Assembly (NCBI GenBank): GCA_016793095.1
Contig: JAEUJQ010000059.1
Coordinates: forward strand, 1-64,000
Length of the DNA stretch: 64,000 nt
Reading direction: 5' to 3'
From: Myxococcaceae bacterium
GTDB lineage: Bacteria > Myxococcota > Myxococcia > Myxococcales > Myxococcaceae
Part shown: positions 29,076 to 38,543 of the stretch, in pieces
How the letters are laid out: every line of letters starts with the position of its first letter
Numbering within the stretch: position 1 is the first letter of the stretch
The notes under the pieces: generated by a model
The model's database searches: none
Seen by the model: only the letters and a program-made list of their open reading frames with translations
What the model was told of the DNA's origin: nothing
Translations under genes and position numbers: made by a program

Positions 29076-29801
29076 GTGATGCGCATTCTCGGCCACCGCG
29101 GCGCCAGCGCCGACTTCCCGGAGAACACGCTCGAGGCGTTCGAAGAGGCCATGCGGCAGGGCGCCGCCGGCGTCGAGCTGGACGTGATGCGCTGCGCGTC
29201 CGGCGAGCTGGTGGTGTGTCACGACGAGCGGCTCGATCGGCTGGCGGGCCTTCACTGGGAGGTGGCGACGACGCCGTGGTGGAAGCTGCGCACCGCCGAC
29301 GTCGGCAGCCGCCTGGGGTTCGCGCCGGCCCGCATCCCGTTGCTCGACGACGTCTTCGAGGCGCTGCCCGAGACGGCGATCGTCAACGTCGAGCTCAAGT
29401 GCGAGACGGTCGATGACGGTGGGCTGGCGGTCGAGGTCGGCGCCCTGATCGAGCGGCGCGGGGTGGCAGACCGCGTCTTCGTGTCCAGCTTCAACCCGCT
29501 CTGCCTGGTGCGGCTGGCGAAGGCGTGGCCGGACCTGCAGCGGGGCTTTCTCATCGATCCTGACAAGCCGTGGGCGCCTCAAGCCTGGGGGTGGTTGCCG
29601 CTGGTGGCGAAGACGTCGGTGCACCCGCACTGGAGCGCCTGCACCCCGGCCAGGGTGAACGGCTGGCACGAGCGGCACTGGGAGGTGGCGGCGTGGACGG
29701 TGGACGACGCCGACGAGGCGCGCAGCCTCCGGGCGATGGGCGTGGAGTGGTTGATCACCAACCGCCCGGCCGCCATGCGCGCGGCGCTCTCAGGCAGGTG
29801 A
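29076..29801 (+). CDS. Glycerophosphodiester phosphodiesterase family protein
   Basis: The product is 241 residues, cytoplasmic by sequence, with the GDPD hallmarks: HRG near the N-terminus, ENTLEAFEEA, VELDVMR, and HDERLDRL with the second His. Enzymes of this family hydrolyse glycerophosphodiesters to glycerol-3-phosphate and an alcohol. The C-terminus WTVDDADEARSLRAMGVEWLITN is also diagnostic. It starts at GTG 29076 or ATG 29079. It is divergent from tatA. Confidence 0.9.
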   Translation: MMRILGHRGASADFPENTLEAFEEAMRQGAAGVELDVMRCASGELVVCHDERLDRLAGLHWEVATTPWWKLRTADVGSRLGFAPARIPLLDDVFEALPETAIVNVELKCETVDDGGLAVEVGALIERRGVADRVFVSSFNPLCLVRLAKAWPDLQRGFLIDPDKPWAPQAWGWLPLVAKTSVHPHWSACTPARVNGWHERHWEVAAWTVDDADEARSLRAMGVEWLITNRPAAMRAALSGR

Positions 29802-29806
29802 GGCGC

Positions 29807-30679
29807 TCAGAAGTCGAGCCCGATGGACGCGGTGCCGGCGAACACGCCGGGGATCGATCGGTTCTCGTTGTTGTCCCGGAACGTGGGGAACACCGAGTAC
29901 GAGGCCTCGATGTTCACCAGCGCGTGCCCGCCGATGAAGCGCAGCCCGCCATAGAAGCGGTTGTGGGTGTTGTTGATCGCGAGGAGCGAGTTGAAGATGT
30001 AGTAGTCCTTGAAGAGGTCGGCGTCGGCCTCGGCGCTCGTGCGGCCGGGGCGGAAGTCCACGTTCCCGGTCGAGGCGCCGACGAAGACCAGGCTCCAGCC
30101 GGCGTACGGGGTCAGCGTGATCATCCCGGCGATGGCGAACTGCTTGCCGATGCCCAGGTCGAGGCCGCCGGCCGTGAGATCGAAGTCCCGGCTGTTGATG
30201 AGCTTGTTGATGAAGCCGCGCACGCCGATGTCAGGCAGGTAGGTGAAGCCTTCGTTGAGCGCCCACTTCAGCTCGAGGCCGCCCATGCCCATGCGGCTCT
30301 CGGGGAACCAGGCGGCGCGGGCTCCGACCTCGAACGAGAACGGCAGGCCCTTTCGCAGGTGCACGCTGGGGAACCAGGTCGGTCCGCGGAAGGTGCCGAG
30401 CGTCGGGAGCAGCGACGGGCTCACCGCGAAGTACGTCGCGTCAGCGGCGAACGCGAAGGCCGAGTGGCCCAGGGTCTCGGGGGGCGCGCCGTTGATGGAC
30501 GTCATCACGGCGGCGAACTGGCGGGCGAAGGCGCGGAAGTTTCCGTTCGCCCGTGGGTCGAAGCCGGTGCCGTCGGGCTGGGGGTTGCCGAGCTTCGAGA
30601 TCTGGAAGTCGTTGGAGAAGCCCTGCGCGAAGGCAGGCGCCGCGGCCAGGAGAGCGAGGCAGGCGAGGCGCATCGACAT
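29807..30679 (-). CDS. Exported protein, probable outer-membrane beta-barrel
   Basis: This 290-residue protein has a Sec signal peptide ending in APAFA-QGF. The mature part alternates hydrophobic and polar residues and is rich in Gly and aromatic residues (for example FSFEVGARAAWF and FYGGLRFIGG). It ends with a C-terminal Phe, a typical Bam-recognised terminus. This suggests an outer-membrane barrel of unknown cargo. It is not tied to neighbours by overlap. Confidence 0.7.
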   Translation of the reverse strand: MSMRLACLALLAAAPAFAQGFSNDFQISKLGNPQPDGTGFDPRANGNFRAFARQFAAVMTSINGAPPETLGHSAFAFAADATYFAVSPSLLPTLGTFRGPTWFPSVHLRKGLPFSFEVGARAAWFPESRMGMGGLELKWALNEGFTYLPDIGVRGFINKLINSRDFDLTAGGLDLGIGKQFAIAGMITLTPYAGWSLVFVGASTGNVDFRPGRTSAEADADLFKDYYIFNSLLAINNTHNRFYGGLRFIGGHALVNIEASYSVFPTFRDNNENRSIPGVFAGTASIGLDF

Positions 30680-30735
30680 GGCCCGACGCTACCCGCCGGG
30701 GCGCGCCGGGGCAAACAAACGCTGCGTGCAGGAGC

Positions 30736-33700
30736 TCAGGGCTTGGCCTGGCGGGGCGCCTCGTCGGCGACCTTCTGGGCGACCGCGGGTGGCCTTCGGC
30801 GGACGACGATCGTCTTGCGGCTCGCGAAGTCCTGCGTCTCGCGGGCGACGATGGTGACGTAGTTGTTCCCCTCCTTGAGCGGGAACTCGGTGGTGAACTT
30901 CAGCTTGTCGCCGTCGTCCGGCGTGCGCCCCTTGAAGAAGACCTTCTGGTCGTTCACCAGCACGTAGACGTCGAGCAGCGTCGGGTCCGTGATGACGCTC
31001 GAGAGGGTGAAGGTGGCCGAGTCCACCGCGGTGCCGCCCTGGGCGGAGTCGACGTTGACGCTGATCTGCGCGGGGGCGCGCCACGCCACCGTCTCGAGCT
31101 CGGAGGCCTTCGGCGGGGCCGGCTTCTGCCCACGCGCGTCACGCAGGTCCGACACCTTGACGAAGGCGAACCGGCCCTCGCCCCACTCGACACGGGCCAT
31201 GTTGGCGCCGCGGGCCTGCTCGGCGACGACGGCGCCCTTCGGCAGGCGGGCGACGACGGGGGAGCGGGGGTCGGCGCTCCCGTGGACCTCGGCGCGCTCG
31301 GCGATCTTCACCGTCCCCTTGCGGGCCTCGAGCAGGATCGGGGCGCTGCCCTCTGCGGGTACGGGCACCATCAGCTTGTCGGCCAGGAACTCCTCGAGCG
31401 GCTCGTCGAGCACGTTGATCCGCAGCCCGAACTCGTCGGCCTTGAGGCCCTTCTTCACGTCGAGGCTGAAGCGCGCCGTCTTCGTCTCTCCGACCTCGAG
31501 CTCGCCGAGCTTGAAGCGCCCCTTCTCGATGAAGATGTTCGGGTCGCCCGCGTTGCGGATGATGGTGAAGGTGTCGAGCGCCTTGCCGGTGCCCACGTTG
31601 GTCACGTCGAGCAGCAGCGCGACCGACTCGCCCCGCTGCGCCTGGCCGTCCTGGTTGCAGGCCTGGCAGTCATCGACGAGCTGCCACGAGTAGGCGAAGC
31701 GCGGGCGGGGCAGCTCGACGAAGTTGAGCTCGCCGGCGAGGGACTCCTGCAGCACGCCCCCGGAGTCGTCCTGGAACTTCACGGTCACCGCGTCGCGCCG
31801 TGACATGAGGTCCTTCGGCAGCTTCACGTTCACCGTCCACGAGCGCTTCTCGCCGCTCTTCAGCGCGCCGAAGAGGAACTCGCGGCGATCGAGGTAGCCG
31901 TTCTCGCTCTCGATCCACGCGCGGAGGCGCTTCACCGTGTCAGGGCCCTTGTTCTCGGCTGACAGCTCGAGCTGCACGGTCTCGCCAGCGGCGATCTTCC
32001 GCTCGACGTTGGGCTTGAGGGTGGACTCGATCGACACCTTCTTCGGCGTCTCGCCGGGCGACCAGTCGACGCCCAGCGCGGTGATCGCGTTGGCGATGCG
32101 GGTCTCTTCCTGCGCGCTCTTGTCGGTGACGAACTTCGCGCCGGCCTCGAGCATCTTGTCGCGGCGAACGGCCGGGGCGGCGAGCAGGAAGTCACGCGCG
32201 AAGGTGACCTCGAAGTCCTCGCGCACCTCGTCCTGGGACTCCGCGTCGAGCTGATCGTCGAGATCCTCCTCGCTGGGCGAGGCCTCGGTGTCGGTGAGCA
32301 CGTTCTTCGCCGGAGGGACCTTGCCCTTCGGTGGGGCGCCCTTCGGGTCCTTCTTGTCCTTCTCGTCAGGCTTCGGCGCGGCCGCGACCTTCTCTTTCTC
32401 CTCCTTGAGGTACTTCAGCGTCATGGCGGGCTTCTCGCGCACGACGACCTCCTCGCGCTTCCTGGCCGCCTTGTCGTTCGACGGGTTGCCGAAGTGGTGG
32501 TCGAGATCGGCCTCGCCCATGGACCGCCGGGGCGCGAAGAGATCGACGCGGTCCTTCGCGACGCGCGTGGGGATGAGCTGGATGTCAGGGGTGATGCCGA
32601 TCTCCTGAATCGAGAGATCTCCGGGCGTGAGGTACTTGGCGATGGTGAGCTTGAGAGCGCTCTCGTCGGGGAAGTCGTAGAGCACCTGGACCGAGCCCTT
32701 GCCGAAGGTCTGCCGGCCGATGATCACGGCGCGGTTCAGGTTCTTGAGCGCGCCGGCGACGATCTCGGAGGCCGAGGCGCTGCCCGCGTTGACGAGCACC
32801 GCGACGGGGTAGGCCTCGTCGGTCTCGTCGTCGTGCGCCCGCTTCTCCTCGCGCAGCTTGTCCGAGAGGCCCACGGTGGCGACGATGGTGCCGTTCTTCA
32901 CGAACAGGTCCGACACCTGAATGGCCTGATCGAGCAGGCCACCCGGGTTGCCGCGCAGGTCGAGGACGACGCCCTTGAGCCCCGCGGCGCTGCCGTTGGC
33001 GCGGGCCTGGTTGGCGAGCTCGGTGAGCGCGAGGTCGAGGTCCTTCGTGGTGTTGCCCTGGAAGTTCTTCACGCGCACGTAGCCGACGTTCGACGCGAGC
33101 AGCTTCGACTGCACCGAGTCGATGGTGATGAGCGCGCGGGTGAGGGTCATCACCTGCGGCTTGTCCCAGCCCTTGCGGTTGATGGTGATGGTGACGCGCG
33201 AGTCCACCGGGCCCCGCAGCTTCCCGACGGCCTCGTTGAGGTCCATGTTGACGGTGGACTCCTCGCCGATGCGGGTGATCTGATCGTCCTTCTTGATGCC
33301 GGCGCGGAAGGCCGGCGTCTTGGGCAGCACCTTCACCACCGTGAGGATGCCCTCGCGCATCTGGATGACGAAGCCGAGGCCGCCGAACTCGCCCTTCGTC
33401 GACAGCTTCATCTCGCGGTACAGCTCGGGCCGCAGCAGGATGGAGTGCGGGTCGAGGGTGTTCAGCATTCCGTTCACCGCGGCGTACTCGATCTCACGCG
33501 TGTCGTCGGTGGGCCGCATGTTGCGCGCGATGAAGTCGAAGACGTCCTTCATGGTGAACGACATGCGCCAGAGGGTGTCCACGTGCGAGATGTCGAACTC
33601 CTTCGTCTTGCCGTTGACGTTGAGGCGCACCTTGCCGCTCTCGGCCGAGCCGTCCACCATCACCTCTGGCACCGACTTCTCGACCGCCTCGAGCGCCGCG

Positions 33701-33951
33701 ACCATCATCTCCTTCGGGCGCACGCGCTTGGGATCGACGTAGTTGTCCTTCACGTAGAGGATGACCTTGGTGAGGACGCGGAGCGCCGAGAGCTCGTGAG
33801 GCGCTTTCGGGCCGTCGTCGCCGCCGCCACGGCTGGGCGCGGCCTCGACCTCCTTCACCATCGTGAGGGAGAGCGGGGCGCGGTCGTTGCCGGCGAGCGC
33901 CCACGCGACGATCAGCGCGGCGACGACGGCGAGCCTACGGAGCATGTGCAT
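30736..33951 (-). CDS. Very long S41 (CtpA-like) carboxyl-terminal processing protease
   Basis: This 1071-residue exported protease starts at ATG 33951, 9 bases after GAGGAAG. It has a signal anchor (residues 8-20), a PDZ domain (about 178-260), and the S41 catalytic dyad Ser393 in NAGSASASEI and Lys418 in TFGKGS. CtpA-type proteins are normally 400-500 residues. Here a 600-residue C-terminal extension follows, with a Lys-rich linker, CARDB-like beta domains, and a bacterial SH3-like segment around 910-965. A Cys pair QACNQ occurs near 770. It probably acts in the periplasm on envelope or secreted proteins. The extension may bind peptidoglycan or a partner. Confidence 0.92.
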   Translation of the reverse strand: MHMLRRLAVVAALIVAWALAGNDRAPLSLTMVKEVEAAPSRGGGDDGPKAPHELSALRVLTKVILYVKDNYVDPKRVRPKEMMVAALEAVEKSVPEVMVDGSAESGKVRLNVNGKTKEFDISHVDTLWRMSFTMKDVFDFIARNMRPTDDTREIEYAAVNGMLNTLDPHSILLRPELYREMKLSTKGEFGGLGFVIQMREGILTVVKVLPKTPAFRAGIKKDDQITRIGEESTVNMDLNEAVGKLRGPVDSRVTITINRKGWDKPQVMTLTRALITIDSVQSKLLASNVGYVRVKNFQGNTTKDLDLALTELANQARANGSAAGLKGVVLDLRGNPGGLLDQAIQVSDLFVKNGTIVATVGLSDKLREEKRAHDDETDEAYPVAVLVNAGSASASEIVAGALKNLNRAVIIGRQTFGKGSVQVLYDFPDESALKLTIAKYLTPGDLSIQEIGITPDIQLIPTRVAKDRVDLFAPRRSMGEADLDHHFGNPSNDKAARKREEVVVREKPAMTLKYLKEEKEKVAAAPKPDEKDKKDPKGAPPKGKVPPAKNVLTDTEASPSEEDLDDQLDAESQDEVREDFEVTFARDFLLAAPAVRRDKMLEAGAKFVTDKSAQEETRIANAITALGVDWSPGETPKKVSIESTLKPNVERKIAAGETVQLELSAENKGPDTVKRLRAWIESENGYLDRREFLFGALKSGEKRSWTVNVKLPKDLMSRRDAVTVKFQDDSGGVLQESLAGELNFVELPRPRFAYSWQLVDDCQACNQDGQAQRGESVALLLDVTNVGTGKALDTFTIIRNAGDPNIFIEKGRFKLGELEVGETKTARFSLDVKKGLKADEFGLRINVLDEPLEEFLADKLMVPVPAEGSAPILLEARKGTVKIAERAEVHGSADPRSPVVARLPKGAVVAEQARGANMARVEWGEGRFAFVKVSDLRDARGQKPAPPKASELETVAWRAPAQISVNVDSAQGGTAVDSATFTLSSVITDPTLLDVYVLVNDQKVFFKGRTPDDGDKLKFTTEFPLKEGNNYVTIVARETQDFASRKTIVVRRRPPAVAQKVADEAPRQAKP

Positions 33952-34003
33952 GGTTCGAATCTTCCTCGATGAAGCCCTGGTCGGCCTGTCGAATAACCCG
34001 TGG

Positions 34004-34032
34004 AGCCTAATCACCGGGGTGTGCCCCTTCAA
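34004..34032 (-). promoter_or_regulatory. Candidate promoter of the S41 protease gene
   Basis: On the minus strand TTGAAG (34032-34027) and TAGGCT (34009-34004) are separated by 17 bases. The resulting leader would be about 45 bases. A GGGGCACACCCC palindrome lies between the two boxes and could be an operator. The -10 match is weak. Confidence 0.3.
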
Positions 34033-34091
34033 GGAAGGCCAACACGCGTCCCCCGACCCACGTTCCCCGCCGAACACACTGGCCGATCGGC

Positions 34092-34880
34092 TCAGGGCGG
34101 GGTGGGCGGAGGCGGCCCCAGCGCCTGGGCGGCGCGCAGCCCGCGGAAGAGCAGGGTGCCCGCGACGACGGCGACCGGCATGAGGAAGAAGTTCAGCACC
34201 GGCACCCACAGCATGACGTAGAGGGCGGCCCCGAACCCCAGGGCGAGCGTCAGGCGACGGCGCAGCACCATCACCACCTGTCCGAAGGGGTAGAAGTGGC
34301 GCGCCATCGGGTTCGAGAGGTGCTCGATGGCCAGGCAGAACATGCTCCAGGTCGAGCCGGCGACGGCCCAGGCGACGCTGCCCGCGCCGGGGATCAGGTT
34401 GAGCGGGAGCAGCACCGCGATGCCGAGGAGCTGGGTGGCGAGGCGCAACAGCGTGTGGCCGATGGAGTGCACGGTGCCGCTCACCATGCGGGAGCCCGAG
34501 AAGGGCGGGGCGGTGAAGTCGCCGCAGCGCTCCTCGGTCGTCTCGGAGATCGGATCCTGCAGCGGGGCCAGCAGGAGGTTCGGCGCGGTGAGGGCGCTGA
34601 TGAACCAGGTGAGGCTGAAGATCAGGAAGCCGACGAGGGCCGAGACGACCGAGCGCCACGAGCCCGAGCCGAGGAGCGCTTCAGCCCACGCGAACGAGCG
34701 GCTCCACCAGAACAGGCCCAGCCCGACGAGCGCCGCCGCCGTCACGAGCCCCGAGGCGAGCGAGAGCGCGATCAGCTTCGGCGACGACACCATCACCCGC
34801 ACCGCACGGAAGGGCAGCATCAGGCCGCGAAAGAAGTCGCCGAGCGTGGCCTGCGCGGGCAGCTGGGGAACGGGCGTCAT
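34092..34880 (-). CDS. EI24/CysZ-like membrane protein
   Basis: This 262-residue polytopic inner-membrane protein has about four to six TM helices. The EI24 family patterns include FFRGLMLPFRAVR near the N-terminus, LLLAPLQDPISE in the middle, and LLPLNLIPGAGSVAWA. Family members include CysZ, a sulfate permease, but most are of unknown function. It has a short Pro-rich tail. No sulfur transport gene is adjacent, though glutamate-cysteine ligase is the divergent neighbour. Confidence 0.85.
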   Translation of the reverse strand: MTPVPQLPAQATLGDFFRGLMLPFRAVRVMVSSPKLIALSLASGLVTAAALVGLGLFWWSRSFAWAEALLGSGSWRSVVSALVGFLIFSLTWFISALTAPNLLLAPLQDPISETTEERCGDFTAPPFSGSRMVSGTVHSIGHTLLRLATQLLGIAVLLPLNLIPGAGSVAWAVAGSTWSMFCLAIEHLSNPMARHFYPFGQVVMVLRRRLTLALGFGAALYVMLWVPVLNFFLMPVAVVAGTLLFRGLRAAQALGPPPPTPP

Positions 34881-34930
34881 GAATTGCCGAGCACCTGAGT
34901 GGCGGAACGTTATAGAGCCGCGGGCATTGC

Positions 34931-36268
34931 ATGTCGCTCGACGCGCGCCAGACGGACGTCCAGCCGCTGACCTCGGTGGAGGCGCTCGAGGCCTCCTTCC
35001 GCTCGGCGGAGCGGCGCGACTCGGCCGGCCTCATCGGCCTCGAGCACGAGAAGCTGCTCTTCAGCGCGGCTGGCACGGGCGCGGTGCCCTACGAGGGGGC
35101 GCAGGGGGTCGGGGCGCTGCTCAACGCCTTCGAAGGTGATGGCTGGGCGCCCTATCGCGAGGCGCCGGGGCTGCCGGTCATCGCGTTGACGAAGGGCTCG
35201 ACGACGATCTCCCTCGAGCCGGGTGGGCAGTTCGAGCTCTCGGGGGCACCCCACGCGACCGCGCGCGCGGCGCACGACGAGAACCAGGCCCACCTCGCCC
35301 GGCTCCGGGTGCACGCGGCGGCCGTCGGCCAGCGGGTAGTGGCGCTCGGGTATCGCCCGTTCCAGTCCCTCACCCAGATGCCGTGGATGCCGAAGTCACG
35401 CTACGGGGCGATGCAGCAGACGCTGGGCCGGGCCGGCTCGCACGCGCTGCACATGATGCTGATGACGGCGACGGGCCAGGTGTCGCTCGACTGGCGGGAC
35501 GAGGCCGACTGCGCGAAGAAGCTCACCGCCTCGGCGCGCATGACGCCGGTGACGGTCGCGCTCTTCGCCAACAGCCCCATCGTCGAGGGAGCGTTCAGCG
35601 GCTTCCAGTCGTTCCGCAGCCGCGTCTGGAACGACGTCGATGCTGCTCGGTGTGGCACCCCGACCTTCTTCGTCGACGGCACGTTCTCGTACCGGCGGTA
35701 CGTCGAGTGGGCGCTCGCGGCGCCGCTGCTCTTCCTGCGCCGTGGCGGCCAGTACCTGACGCCGAAGCTCACCTTCGGGCAGCTGCTGGCGAAGGGCTTC
35801 GAGGGCCAGCCGGCGCTCGAGAGCGACTGGGTCGATCACCTCTCGACGTTGTTCCCCGAGGTGCGCATCAAGCGCGTGCTCGAGATCCGGTCGGCGGACG
35901 CCAACGACGGGCCGATGACGGGCGCGCTGGCGGCGCTGCTGCGTGGCCTCTTGTACGAGCCGCGCGCCCTCGACGAGCTGACCCAGGCGACGAAGCGCGT
36001 CACGCCGCAGGTGCACCGCGCGCTCCACCTCGCGGCGCAGCGTGACGGCATGAGGGCCGTCGCCGAGGGAGTGGCCGTGAAGGAGCTCGCGAAGGAGATC
36101 GTCGCCATCGCGAAGGCCGGGCTCACGCGCCTCGATCCTTCCGACGCGCCCCTGCTGGCGCCGCTCGAGGCGATCGTCTCACGCGGCGCCTCTCCGGCCG
36201 AGGCGGTGCTCGAGGCGTGGCGGACCCGCGCCTCAGACGAGGCCTTCCTGGCGCGCTTCACCCTCTGA
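34931..36268 (+). CDS. Glutamate-cysteine ligase, GCS2 / plant-type family
   Basis: This 445-residue enzyme should make gamma-glutamylcysteine, the first step of glutathione synthesis, from Glu, Cys and ATP. Typical features are GLEHEKLLF near residue 38, TISLEPGGQFELSGAP, and FRSRVWNDVD. The length fits the alpha-proteobacterial/plant class. Glutathione synthetase is not in the window. A related product such as ergothioneine precursor or another gamma-glutamyl compound cannot be excluded. Confidence 0.88.
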   Translation: MSLDARQTDVQPLTSVEALEASFRSAERRDSAGLIGLEHEKLLFSAAGTGAVPYEGAQGVGALLNAFEGDGWAPYREAPGLPVIALTKGSTTISLEPGGQFELSGAPHATARAAHDENQAHLARLRVHAAAVGQRVVALGYRPFQSLTQMPWMPKSRYGAMQQTLGRAGSHALHMMLMTATGQVSLDWRDEADCAKKLTASARMTPVTVALFANSPIVEGAFSGFQSFRSRVWNDVDAARCGTPTFFVDGTFSYRRYVEWALAAPLLFLRRGGQYLTPKLTFGQLLAKGFEGQPALESDWVDHLSTLFPEVRIKRVLEIRSADANDGPMTGALAALLRGLLYEPRALDELTQATKRVTPQVHRALHLAAQRDGMRAVAEGVAVKELAKEIVAIAKAGLTRLDPSDAPLLAPLEAIVSRGASPAEAVLEAWRTRASDEAFLARFTL

Positions 36269-36334
36269 GAACACGACGGCCAGCACCACCGTGGCGGCGG
36301 AGCTGGCCGGAGACTTCGCGCGTCGCGTGCCGGC

Positions 36335-36688
36335 CTACTTCATCGCGCCCTTGACGCGGTCGAGGTTCCAGCTGTCCGGGCCGTAGCGCCCGAGGATGGT
36401 CTTCGACGCGTCGATGAGGAAGGGGCCCTTGTTGCCGGGCTTGAGGGAGTACGAGCCGACGGGCTTCTCGACGATCAGCTCGGCGGCCTTCTCGCCCTTG
36501 AGCACGTTGGTGATCGTCAGCTTCACCGTCTGCGAGGCGGCCTTCCAGCCCACGCTCGTCGCGCCGGGCTTGGCGTTGGGCGGCGGGGGCGGCGTGGGGC
36601 CGGTCGAGAGCACCTCCTTCACCTCGGCCTCCACCACCCAGGCTGCGTTCGGCATCACTTCTTCGATTGGTTCAGGAGGCTTCGCCAT
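36335..36688 (-). CDS. Small protein of unknown function
   Basis: The family is not recognised. The 117-residue product has no signal peptide. A Pro-rich stretch (PTPPPPPN) sits near residue 35, and the rest is predicted beta-rich (AASQTVKLTITNVLKG, then LIVEKPVGSYSLKPGNKGPFL), like a small immunoglobulin- or C2-like fold. It starts 9 bases after the calpain-like gene's stop codon on the same strand, so it is likely cotranscribed with it. An inhibitor or partner of the protease is possible but unproven. Confidence 0.6.
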   Translation of the reverse strand: MAKPPEPIEEVMPNAAWVVEAEVKEVLSTGPTPPPPPNAKPGATSVGWKAASQTVKLTITNVLKGEKAAELIVEKPVGSYSLKPGNKGPFLIDASKTILGRYGPDSWNLDRVKGAMK

Positions 36689-36697
36689 GGGGCACGC

Positions 36698-38455
36698 TCA
36701 GTTCGTGTACATCAGGTTCTGGTACAGCTTGCCGAACTCCTGCAGCTTCAGCTTGAAGATGCCGTCGTTGGCGCCGTTCCCCGAGGGCTCGGACTCGCCC
36801 CAGGGGTTGCGGATGATGACGTACTTCTCGGTGCCGGTCTGCTCGTAGCCGAGGATCGAGTAGGCGTGATCGCCGTAGACGCCGGTGTTGGCGTAGCGCT
36901 CGTCATGGTAGGTGCCTGCGGCGACGGGCTGCTTGTTGTCGATCGACCGCTTGATGGTCTCGAAGACGCGATCGAGGTTGCCCGACGAGATGTACATGTC
37001 CTGGCCGTCCTTGCCGACGACGGCCTCGAAGACGTCCGAGGCGTGCCCGCCATTGCCGATCTCGTTGTAGCTGCCCTTCCACTGGGCGTAGGCCTTCTCG
37101 ACGAGCGGGTACCAGAGCTCCATCTTCTTCGGGTCTGAGCTGTTCGAGCTGCGGCCGTAGAGCGGCCCGCCGTACGAGCGCGCCCAGAGATCGCCGTCCA
37201 CCTTGACGGGCACGTCCTTGAAGCGACCGCTCGACCAGTCCTTCTGCTTGAAGGTGACCGTGTAGGTCCCGTCGCCGTTGTCTTTCACCATCTTGTTGAT
37301 GACGTCGGGGTTCTGCTTCGCGATCGCGGCGATGGCGGCAGGGAAGTAGCAGTTGCCGATCTGGCCCTGCTGAACGTCTTCGGGCTTCGCGCCGTCCACG
37401 AAGAGCGGGCCCGTGAAGTTGACCTTGCTGAAGCGCGGCTTGCCCGCCGAGTCGAGCTCGTCGGCGTGCAGCGCGGGATCGGGGATGAGATCGGTGTTCG
37501 CTGGCGCACCGCCCGGCACGGTCACGTTCCCGACTGTCTCGGTGAAGCTGGTGTTGTTCGTCCCGTCGCTGGCGGCGACCGAGAAGGAGTCGCCGGGCTT
37601 GCCGTTCAGCTTGAAGGTGTCTGGGAACCCACCGCTCTCGGTGATGGTGACGCGGGCCTTCTCGCCGGTGCGCTTGTTGGTGAACTCGAGCTGGGCGCCG
37701 GGCTCGGACACCTGGCGGCTCGCGTTGATGTTCGAGACCGAGACCTTGCCTCCGCCCGCGTCCGTGAGGCCGATGCGGAAGAGCGCGACGGTGGCGTTGT
37801 TGGTGTCCTTGTTCGCGAGCCCGGTGGCCTTCACCGTGAGCCAGTCAGAGGTCGAGCCGTCGGCGTACCGGGCGCGCATGCGAATGAGGTCACCTTCACG
37901 CATGGCCTGATCACCGGTCAGCTTCGCCATGTTGAACTGCCCGTTCGCGTCGGCCTTGCCGATGATGGCTGTGTCGTCCATGCGAAGGCGGCCGCCGGGC
38001 GCGGTCGAGATGTTGATGGCCTCGATGGTGGCGCCGGCCTTCGTCGTGCCCGACAGGCCGTTCTTCTGATCGCCGGAGATCTTGAGCCCGTCGGTGCCCG
38101 GTGGAGGAGGCGGGGGCGGCTGGGGCGCGCTCCGATCGAGCACGGCCTCGAGGAACTGACGGGCGGACGGCTCGAGCGGCACGCTGCCCTGGTCGAGGAT
38201 CGCCGCGAGGTCCTTCTTCTCGTTCGCCGTCATGCCGCCCTTGACGAGCGCGATCTGCTGATCGCGCGTCATGCCGGGCTTCTTGAGCTCGTTGGCGACC
38301 TTCGTCGACGACCAGCCGCGGTTCCCATCGCCGACCAGCGCGACGAGCTGCAGCACCTGGTCCTGGCCGAGCTTGAGGTTCGGGTTGGTCCGCTTCTGCG
38401 CCTCGAAGTTCGTGTACAGCGAGCCCAGCTTCGTGTCGTTGAACCTGATCGGCAT
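36698..38455 (-). CDS. Calpain-like (C2) cysteine protease with beta-sandwich linker
   Basis: This 585-residue protein ends with a calpain catalytic domain. QQGQIGNCYF holds oxyanion Gln363 and nucleophile Cys369, His530 lies in YGDHAYSI, and Asn550 in IIRNPWGES; all three catalytic residues are intact. The N-terminal 100 residues are helical. A Pro-rich spacer (110-120) leads to one or two beta-sandwich-like domains (about 125-310). There is no Sec signal peptide and no Ca-binding penta-EF domain. It is bacterial-type calpain, probably secreted by another route or acting in the cytosol; the target is unknown. Confidence 0.85.
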   Translation of the reverse strand: MPIRFNDTKLGSLYTNFEAQKRTNPNLKLGQDQVLQLVALVGDGNRGWSSTKVANELKKPGMTRDQQIALVKGGMTANEKKDLAAILDQGSVPLEPSARQFLEAVLDRSAPQPPPPPPPGTDGLKISGDQKNGLSGTTKAGATIEAINISTAPGGRLRMDDTAIIGKADANGQFNMAKLTGDQAMREGDLIRMRARYADGSTSDWLTVKATGLANKDTNNATVALFRIGLTDAGGGKVSVSNINASRQVSEPGAQLEFTNKRTGEKARVTITESGGFPDTFKLNGKPGDSFSVAASDGTNNTSFTETVGNVTVPGGAPANTDLIPDPALHADELDSAGKPRFSKVNFTGPLFVDGAKPEDVQQGQIGNCYFPAAIAAIAKQNPDVINKMVKDNGDGTYTVTFKQKDWSSGRFKDVPVKVDGDLWARSYGGPLYGRSSNSSDPKKMELWYPLVEKAYAQWKGSYNEIGNGGHASDVFEAVVGKDGQDMYISSGNLDRVFETIKRSIDNKQPVAAGTYHDERYANTGVYGDHAYSILGYEQTGTEKYVIIRNPWGESEPSGNGANDGIFKLKLQEFGKLYQNLMYTN

Positions 38456-38532
38456 GGAACTCCCCTTTGGGTGACGTCGGCGGGCGATGAAAGCAGGTGT
38501 GAAAAGAAAGACGGAGAAAACCGACGCCTACA

Positions 38533-38543
38533 TTGTCGGACAA
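38533..38543. promoter_or_regulatory. Palindrome upstream of the calpain-like gene
   Basis: TTGTCGGACAA is a perfect 5+1+5 palindrome in the 192-base divergent gap between the calpain-like and cNMP-binding genes. A second TTGTC half-site lies 12 bases after it. It may be an operator. The rest of this gap is richer in A and T than the neighbouring genes, as expected for promoters. Confidence 0.25.

Noticed and set aside
33940-33975. GGTTCGAAT resembling a tRNA T-loop
   Set aside because: It overlaps the start of the S41 protease gene, and no acceptor stem, D-arm or anticodon arm can be built around it.
30736-34659. Single 1307-residue frame including sequence upstream of the S41 protease
   Set aside because: The first 236 residues overlap the EI24 membrane protein gene in another frame and have no homology; a signal anchor and ribosome binding site fix the start at 33951.
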